From contig JAQVEM010000045.1 in NCBI GenBank assembly GCA_028697935.1, positions 1 to 9,823 on the forward strand: 9,823 bases of DNA, read 5' to 3'. Positions 5,069 to 9,823 of the stretch are shown one piece after another. The notes under the pieces are model-generated. The model worked only from the letters and a program-made list of their open reading frames with translations. It did not search any database and had not been told where the DNA came from. The stretch comes from Actinomycetota bacterium. GTDB lineage: Bacteria; Actinomycetota; Humimicrobiia; Humimicrobiales; Humimicrobiaceae. Within the stretch, counting starts at the first letter, position 1. Every line of letters starts with the position of its first letter. The position numbers were made by a program, and so were the translations under genes.

Positions 5069-6118
5069 ATGGAAATTAATAAAAAGCAATTTGTATCAGA
5101 CCTTAGAATCGGTGCAAAAGTTGATTCTGTGTTTGTAGTAGTAGATAAACAAATAAGGAAAAAAAAAGATGGCGGAGATTATTGTACCGTCACCCTTCAG
5201 GACAGGGAAGGAAATATAGAAGGGGTAATATGGACTGAGGTTTACCATAATACTGAGAGTTTTAAAAGAGGCGATTTTGTTATGGTGGAAGGTGATGTGG
5301 GTGGATATAAGGGTTCAAAGCAGCTTACCATAACCTCGCTCAAGAGGGTTGAAGATATAAAAAATATAGATTACCAGGATTATGTAAAAACCACCAGAAA
5401 AGATATTGACGGGATGTTTAGTGAAATTAAAGAGTATATTGCAGAAATTAAAAATCCATATGTCAGGAAGCTTCTTGATCTATTTTTTTGTGATGAGGAG
5501 TTTGTAAAAGATTTCAAAAATTCAACAGCGGCTGTCCAGTACCATCATGCCTTTAGAGGTGGACTGCTTGAGCACACTCTTGCGGTTGTAAAAATCTGCG
5601 ATGCTGCTTTTAAAATTTATAGCAATTTAAACTATGACCTTCTTATCAGTGGGGCAATTCTGCATGATATAGGAAAAATAAAAGAATACAGAACAGCAAT
5701 AACTACTGAAGTGACTGATGAAGGAAAACTTATGGGGCATATAACAATTGGATACGGCTGGATTCTGGAAAAGATAAAACAAATAGATGGATTTCCAGAA
5801 GAACTAAAGAACAGGCTTCTTCATATAATATTGAGCCATCACGGTCATAAAGAATTTGGTTCGCCAAGAAGACCTAAAATTATGGAGGCTTTTATAGTTT
5901 ACCATGCAGACCACCTGGATGCAGATATTGGTGGATACAATCTTATTATAGAAGGGAATAAAGATGGAAATGATTGGTCAGATTATGTGAAAAATTTTGA
6001 AAGGTCGGTTCTTCTGAGGAAGCTTGAATTGTCTGATGATAATGAATATGATAAATTTGATAATGGATATAAAGGGAATAAAGATAATGAAAGCAATGGG
6101 CAGGAAGGATTATTCTAA
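5069..6118 (+). CDS. yhaM: YhaM-type 3'-5' exoribonuclease (OB-fold plus HD domain)
   Basis: This 349-aa protein resembles B. subtilis YhaM and S. aureus CBF1, metal-dependent 3'-5' exonucleases that trim RNA and also act on single-stranded DNA. Residues about 15-95 form an OB-fold nucleic-acid-binding domain (VTLQDREGNIEGVIW is typical). Residues about 155-300 are an HD phosphohydrolase domain with metal-binding His169 (GGLLEHT), His199-Asp200 (ILHDIGK), His257-His258 (LSHHGH) and Asp281 in YHADHLDADI. All HD ligands are present. The last 30 residues are acidic, Asn/Gly-rich and probably disordered, ending in QEGLF. That pentapeptide fits the QxxLF pattern of bacterial sliding-clamp-binding motifs, which would place the enzyme at replication or repair sites (inference). 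The start is fixed by an upstream in-frame TAA at 5063, although no good ribosome-binding site is visible. It probably shares the surE transcript. Confidence 0.92.
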   Translation: MEINKKQFVSDLRIGAKVDSVFVVVDKQIRKKKDGGDYCTVTLQDREGNIEGVIWTEVYHNTESFKRGDFVMVEGDVGGYKGSKQLTITSLKRVEDIKNIDYQDYVKTTRKDIDGMFSEIKEYIAEIKNPYVRKLLDLFFCDEEFVKDFKNSTAAVQYHHAFRGGLLEHTLAVVKICDAAFKIYSNLNYDLLISGAILHDIGKIKEYRTAITTEVTDEGKLMGHITIGYGWILEKIKQIDGFPEELKNRLLHIILSHHGHKEFGSPRRPKIMEAFIVYHADHLDADIGGYNLIIEGNKDGNDWSDYVKNFERSVLLRKLELSDDNEYDKFDNGYKGNKDNESNGQEGLF

Positions 6119-6143
6119 TCTATCAAAATTCAATTAGAATAAT
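6109..6143 (+). repeat. Perfect 11-bp inverted repeat spanning the exonuclease stop codon
   Basis: ATTATTCTAAT (6109-6119) and ATTAGAATAAT (6133-6143) are exact inverted copies around a 13-nt loop. The left arm contains the last codons and TAA stop of the exonuclease gene. There is one G-C pair per stem and no T run follows, so it is not a standard terminator. It may protect the 3' end of the message. Confidence 0.55.
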
Positions 6144-6250
6144 AATCTGGCTAATCCGGCGTAAGAATAAGGGCTATATTTTTTACTATCTTTATATGAT
6201 GTTTCTTTATGTCTGATTTTATTATATTCTTTTATAATTTATTAATTTAT

Positions 6251-6332
6251 GTGGGTAGTTGTAAAATTTATTATGTCACAAATATGTCGTATTCCATGCA
6301 GACATAAGTTGTATTTATATTTTATTTATAAT
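6251..6332 (+). promoter_or_regulatory. Putative promoter and operator region of the transketolase genes
   Basis: A perfect -10 hexamer TATAAT lies at 6327-6332, 25 nt before the ATG; no convincing -35 sits at standard spacing. Upstream, TATGTC occurs at 6272-6277 and 6283-6288 (11 bp apart) and in inverted form, GACATA, at 6301-6306. These three half-sites could bind a regulator. GTGGGTAGTTGTAA (6251-6264) matches GTGGGGAGTTGTAA upstream of surE (4002-4015) at 13 of 14 bases. The remainder of the 239-bp gap (from 6144) is featureless AT-rich sequence. Confidence 0.35.
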
Positions 6333-6357
6333 CAAAAGGGATTAAAGGGGTATTTAT

Positions 6358-7197
6358 ATGGATAGTGAACTAAAGAAAAAATTACAGGAGAAGGCAAAAA
6401 TTATCAGGCAGGACATTATTGAGATGCTTTGTGAAGCAGGTTCCGGACATCCGGGAGGTTCACTCTCTATCGCAGATGTATTTTCCTATCTTTATTTTAG
6501 CGGGATTTTAAACATTAACCCGGATAACCCATCTGACAAATACAGAGACAGAGTTGTGTTATCAAAAGGTCACGCCTGCCCTGTACTTTATGCCACACTG
6601 GCAGAGAAAGGATTCTTTGATAAATCTCACTTAAAAACACTGCGAAAATACGGTTCAATTCTCCAGGGTCATCCGGATATGAATAAGACACCCGGTGTTG
6701 AAATGACTACTGGCTCACTGGGTCAGGGGCTTTCCTGCTCGGTCGGGATGGCATTAGGAGCAAGACTTGATGACTTGAATATCAATATAATTGCTATACT
6801 GGGTGATGGAGAATGTGCAGAAGGTCAGGTCTGGGAAGCGGCAATGTCAGCATCTCATTACAAACTTGGCAATCTGGTTGCAATAGTTGATAAAAATGGA
6901 TTACAGATAGATGGGTTTACAAAAGATGTAATGAACAGCGAACCTCTGGCAGATAAATGGAGGTCTTTTGGATGGGAAGTCTTTGAAATTGATGGTCATG
7001 ATTTTGATGAAATAGACTATTCAATTAAAAGCGCTTTAAGTATTAAGGATAAACCGGTATGTATAATTGCAAACACTATAAAAGGCAGAGGTGTGTCTTT
7101 TATGGAAAATGTTTGTGACTGGCACGGTAAGGCACCTTCAGAAGAGGAAAAGGAAAAAGCATTATGTGACATCTGTAATTTGAAATTAGAGGATTAA
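6358..7197 (+). CDS. Transketolase, N-terminal subunit
   Basis: This is the TPP diphosphate-binding half of a split transketolase (279 aa), of the type found in archaea and many anaerobic bacteria. With the C-terminal subunit it transfers two-carbon ketol units between sugar phosphates in the non-oxidative pentose phosphate pathway. Motifs are GSGHPGG (28-34, His31), LSKGHACPVLYA (69-79, His72), LQGHPD (102-107, His105) and TTGSLGQGLS (117-126). The metal/TPP motif GDGECAEGQVWEAA starts at 149 and ends at DKN (178-180). AAAGGGG (6344-6350) lies 7 nt before the ATG, a good ribosome-binding site. All expected active-site His residues of this half are present. Its own stop codon and the independent start of the partner gene 109 bp later show a natural two-gene arrangement, not a frameshift. 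A specialised sugar (for example apulose or sulfosugar pathways, which also use split transketolases) is possible, but no pathway neighbours support it. Confidence 0.94.
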   Translation: MDSELKKKLQEKAKIIRQDIIEMLCEAGSGHPGGSLSIADVFSYLYFSGILNINPDNPSDKYRDRVVLSKGHACPVLYATLAEKGFFDKSHLKTLRKYGSILQGHPDMNKTPGVEMTTGSLGQGLSCSVGMALGARLDDLNINIIAILGDGECAEGQVWEAAMSASHYKLGNLVAIVDKNGLQIDGFTKDVMNSEPLADKWRSFGWEVFEIDGHDFDEIDYSIKSALSIKDKPVCIIANTIKGRGVSFMENVCDWHGKAPSEEEKEKALCDICNLKLED

Positions 7198-7225
7198 CTA
7201 TAATTTAACTATGAAAAAACGTGCA

Positions 7226-7270
7226 ATAAACATTTTTATTAGGATATTTAAAATTTTTTAGGATGTTTAT
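7226..7270 (+). repeat. Repeats in the spacer between transketolase genes
   Basis: TTAGGATATTTA (7239-7250) recurs as TTAGGATGTTTA (7258-7269), 11 of 12 bases identical with a 19-bp period. ATAAACAT (7226-7233) and ATGTTTAT (7263-7270) form an 8-bp inverted repeat with a 29-nt loop. The spacer has no terminator-like T run, so the two subunits are probably co-transcribed. Confidence 0.35.
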
Positions 7271-7306
7271 AACATTAATTTTTAAAAGACAGGGGAGTTT
7301 AAAAAA

Positions 7307-8278
7307 ATGATAAAGCAGGATATAAAAAAAATATTATCCAGTGAAGATGAAAAGATATCAACAAGAGAAGCTTATGGCAGGAAACTTGCTGAGCTTGGAG
7401 AAATAGATAAAAATATTGTGGTTCTTGATTGCGATCTTTCTAAGTCAACCAGAACTGCTATTTTTGCTAAAAAGTTTCCTGAAAGGTTCTTTAATTTTGG
7501 TCTGGCTGAGGCAAATATGATGAGTGCGGCAGCAGGTCTTGCTACAATGGGTAAAATTCCATTTGCTTCAACGTTTGGAGTATTTGCTACAAAAAGAGCC
7601 TGTGATCAGGTAAGTATTTCAATTGCATATCCCCGGTTAAATGTAAAGATATGTGCAACCCATACTGGCATTTCAGTTGGTGAAGATGGAGCGACCCATC
7701 AGGCGATAGAAGATGCAGCGATTATGAGGTCTTTCCCAAATATGATTGTGATATCGCCAGCTGATGGAACTGAAACCCGGAAAGTTATAGATGAAATATA
7801 TAAATATAATGGTCCATGCTATATCAGGCTATGCAGGGGAAATAGTCCTGTACTGTTTAATGATAATTATGAATTTAAAATTGGTCGTGGGGTGAAAATA
7901 ATGGATGGTGATAAAGCAACATTGATAAGTGCAGGATTTACAACCTCTATTACACTGGAAGCTGCAAAAACTTTAGAAGAAGAAGGAATTGAAGTGGACA
8001 TGATAAACATGGCTTCTATTAAACCAGTAGACAGTGAAATGATAATTGAAAGTGCAAAAAAAACCGGATTAGTAATAACAGTAGAGGACCATAATGTAAT
8101 AGGTGGACTGGGTAGTGCTGTATGTGAAGTTTTATCGGAGAAATACCCTGTAAGAGTAATAAGACTGGGAGTACAGGATAAATTTGGTTCTTCAGGATCT
8201 CCAGCTGAATTAATTAAAGCATACGGATTTGATAAAGATAGCATTGTAAAGACAGTAAGAGAAAATATTCCTGCCTGA
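7307..8278 (+). CDS. Transketolase, C-terminal subunit
   Basis: This 323-aa subunit carries the pyrimidine-binding domain and the transketolase C-terminal domain. Glu68 in FNFGLAEANMM is the catalytic Glu that contacts the TPP aminopyrimidine. FASTFGVFATKRACDQV follows at about 86-102. THTGISVGEDGATHQAIEDAA (118-138) contains His131, matching the substrate-binding segment of transketolases. The C-terminal domain runs from about residue 190, with MASIKPVD and VEDHNVIGGLGSAV typical of this fold. It completes the active site with the N-terminal subunit encoded just upstream. GGGGAG (7292-7297) is 9 nt before the ATG. Length is normal for the split form (about 310-330). The overall layout resembles 1-deoxyxylulose-5-phosphate synthase and E1-beta, but the separate N-terminal subunit with GSGHPGG identifies transketolase. 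Confidence 0.94.
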   Translation: MIKQDIKKILSSEDEKISTREAYGRKLAELGEIDKNIVVLDCDLSKSTRTAIFAKKFPERFFNFGLAEANMMSAAAGLATMGKIPFASTFGVFATKRACDQVSISIAYPRLNVKICATHTGISVGEDGATHQAIEDAAIMRSFPNMIVISPADGTETRKVIDEIYKYNGPCYIRLCRGNSPVLFNDNYEFKIGRGVKIMDGDKATLISAGFTTSITLEAAKTLEEEGIEVDMINMASIKPVDSEMIIESAKKTGLVITVEDHNVIGGLGSAVCEVLSEKYPVRVIRLGVQDKFGSSGSPAELIKAYGFDKDSIVKTVRENIPA

Positions 8279-8448
8279 AAAACTTTAAAATTATTAAAAA
8301 TATAAATTGCATGTCATATATATTTATATTATGCATATATTATTTGTAGCCTTATATTGATTGGCAATATATGTAATCCGCAACTTTATGTCATCTTATA
8401 ATATAATTATAATTAAAAAATATCTGTCTGATGAACACTGGAGGGAAA
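8279..8448. other. AT-rich intergenic region before the metallopeptidase gene
   Basis: This 170-bp region contains many TATA-like strings, with an exact TATAAT at 8397-8402, about 47 nt before the peptidase ATG. TTGGCA (8361-8366) is a good -35 match, but it is 30 nt from that TATAAT and so does not pair with it. No convincing terminator for the transketolase message is visible. Confidence 0.3.
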
Positions 8449-9823
8449 ATGGACATTGTAAAATATAGAGAGGATTCAGAAAAATTTTTATATAAAAGAG
8501 ATAGAGAATATTACCTTCATTTTTCAGGACAAAAGGATAGCCTTGATGCTGGTAAAATCAGTGAAGAGTTCAGATATTTATTCAGTATGAATAATATAAA
8601 GTGGCTTGGAGATTTAAAAGAAAAAACTAGCGGTGAGGAAAGAAAAAAGAATGCATCGCTTTTAAAATTCTGTGTTGAAGGATATCTTGAATTACAGGTC
8701 AGAGATCTGGTTGATAAGATTGCAGCGGATGAAGCAAAAGCAAAAATTGTTATTGATGGTAAAGAGATTCCCTTTAGGTATTCTGAAATTTTACTTACAA
8801 ATGAACCCGATAAAGCCAGGAGAGATGATATAGATGATAAAAGAAATAAGGTGGTGTCAGAATATCTAAATGCTGATTTGTATAAATACTGGCAAATTGT
8901 TCAAAAACAAGCAGTTGATCTGGGTTTTTCAAGTTACAGCGACCTTTTCTCATACCTTAATGAAGTAGATTTTACTGCCCTTATGGCTGAGATGGAAAAA
9001 TTACTTATCGAAACTGAGAATCTATATGAAAAACATTTTGGTGCTTTATTGCAAAAGGAGCTCGGTATTCCTCTTTCTCGCTTGCATTCAAGAAGAAGTG
9101 ATTTTGCATTTCTAAAGAGAGCAAGGAAATATGATAGATTTTTTAAGAAAAGCGCCCTTGTTCCTGTATTTAAGAGTACTCTGTCTGAAATGGATATAGA
9201 TATATATAAATATAATAATATTTGTTTTGATGTTGAGGAGAGAGAAAATAAATCACCGAGAGCATTTTGTTGTACGCCACATGTACCGTCGGAAATATAT
9301 CTTGTAATTATGCCTTCTGGTGGACAGGATGATTATGAAGCTTTGCTTCATGAGGGAGGCCATGCTCTGCACTTTGGCAGTACCAGTCCGGGTCTTGATT
9401 TTGAATACAAATATCTAGGTGATAATGCAGTTACAGAGGGTTATGCTTTTTATATGGAATTGCTTATGCAGAATCAGGAGTGGCTAATGGATTTTCCCGG
9501 GATGGATAAAGATACAGCTAAAGAATTTGCATATTTTTCTAATCTTTTAAAACTATGGTGTTGCAGAAGATATGCAGGCAAGTTGAAGTACGAACTTATT
9601 CTTCATGATGGCGGCCCGATAGGAGGAAAAGAATCTATGTACAGGGAAATTTTATCTAAAGTAAATTTAATGAAATACCCTGAAGAAAATTATCTGAGAG
9701 ATGTGGATGATGGATTTTACTGTGCTGATTATATAAGAGCATGGATTTTCCAATCACAGCTGAAAGTATATATTTATGATAAATTTGGCTATAATTGGTA
9801 TAAAAAGAAAGAGGCAGGCTCTT
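8449..9823 (+). CDS. M3-like zinc metallopeptidase (3' end outside window)
   Basis: The frame is open to the end of the window: 458 codons are visible, with the C-terminus cut off. LLHEGGHALHF carries HEGGH at residues 301-305, the zinc-binding HExxH motif. VTEGYAF supplies the third ligand, Glu330, 25 residues after the second His. This matches the gluzincin layout of family M3 (thimet oligopeptidase, oligoendopeptidase F), soluble enzymes that degrade peptides. The long helical, charged N-terminal region, without signal peptide or membrane segment, also fits M3 (full length usually about 560-600). HEGGH in place of the common HE-[FL]-GH and weak recognisable similarity outside the motif suggest a divergent branch. 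GGAGGG (8440-8445) lies only 3 nt before ATG 8449. An in-frame ATG at 8431 would add six residues but lacks a ribosome-binding site. Other gluzincin families cannot be fully excluded. Confidence 0.82.
   Translation, partial: MDIVKYREDSEKFLYKRDREYYLHFSGQKDSLDAGKISEEFRYLFSMNNIKWLGDLKEKTSGEERKKNASLLKFCVEGYLELQVRDLVDKIAADEAKAKIVIDGKEIPFRYSEILLTNEPDKARRDDIDDKRNKVVSEYLNADLYKYWQIVQKQAVDLGFSSYSDLFSYLNEVDFTALMAEMEKLLIETENLYEKHFGALLQKELGIPLSRLHSRRSDFAFLKRARKYDRFFKKSALVPVFKSTLSEMDIDIYKYNNICFDVEERENKSPRAFCCTPHVPSEIYLVIMPSGGQDDYEALLHEGGHALHFGSTSPGLDFEYKYLGDNAVTEGYAFYMELLMQNQEWLMDFPGMDKDTAKEFAYFSNLLKLWCCRRYAGKLKYELILHDGGPIGGKESMYREILSKVNLMKYPEENYLRDVDDGFYCADYIRAWIFQSQLKVYIYDKFGYNWYKKKEAGS

Noticed and set aside
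7198..7306. A frameshift or stop breaking one long transketolase gene
   Set aside because: Both halves have complete ends, their own ribosome-binding sites and normal split-subunit lengths; two-gene transketolases are common.
7867..8244. 125-codon minus-strand open frame inside the transketolase C-terminal subunit
   Set aside because: It is antisense to conserved domain sequence and its Ser/Pro-rich translation resembles no family.
1..9823. CRISPR arrays, tRNA or rRNA genes, prophage or defence island
   Set aside because: No regularly spaced repeats, cloverleaf sequences, rRNA-like stretches, phage structural or known defence proteins were found on either strand.

Overview
The window is an AT-rich bacterial chromosome segment of about 9.8 kb. 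Every supported gene is on the + strand. Low GC, heavy AGA/ATA codon use, a two-gene transketolase and a gene set without oxygen-dependent enzymes suggest a low-GC anaerobe or fermenter. Atribacterota-like, low-GC deep-branching Actinomycetota, Chloroflexota and Bacillota relatives are all possible; I cannot place it more precisely. It looks like ordinary chromosome with local scars. I see no prophage, CRISPR array, tRNA or rRNA.

Region 1 (1-1992) holds a 2-oxoacid dehydrogenase E1 module. The E1-alpha gene is cut by the left edge and a complete E1-beta gene follows. A 316-bp spacer between them carries a near-perfect direct repeat that resembles a transposon terminus. The E2 and E3 genes that often follow are absent. 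Instead, a PIN (VapC-type) toxin gene without its N-terminal half abuts the E1-beta stop codon. Both edges of E1-beta therefore look rearranged.

Region 2 (1993-3896) holds a small calcineurin-like phosphoesterase with no Shine-Dalgarno sequence, then a two-domain protein with a ParB/sulfiredoxin-like N-terminal fold (DUF4032-like). Two strong hairpins lie between them.

Region 3 (3897-6118) holds surE (survival nucleotidase/phosphatase) behind a good sigma-70-like promoter, then a YhaM-type OB-fold plus HD-domain 3'-5' exonuclease. The exonuclease ends in a disordered acidic linker and the pentapeptide QEGLF, which fits the sliding-clamp-binding pattern QxxLF. Both proteins act on nucleotides or nucleic acids, and the exonuclease has an unusual purine-rich leader.

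Region 4 (6119-8278) encodes a transketolase split into an N-terminal (TPP pyrophosphate-binding) and a C-terminal (pyrimidine-binding/transketolase-C) subunit. Both halves have intact motifs and should form one enzyme of the non-oxidative pentose phosphate pathway.

Region 5 (8279-9823) holds the first 458 codons of a zinc metallopeptidase with an HEGGH motif, M3 (thimet oligopeptidase/oligoendopeptidase F) like, cut by the right edge.

No single locus here is a convincing new system. The best leads are the clamp-motif tail on the YhaM homologue, the scars around the E1 genes, and the uncharacterised ParB-fold protein.
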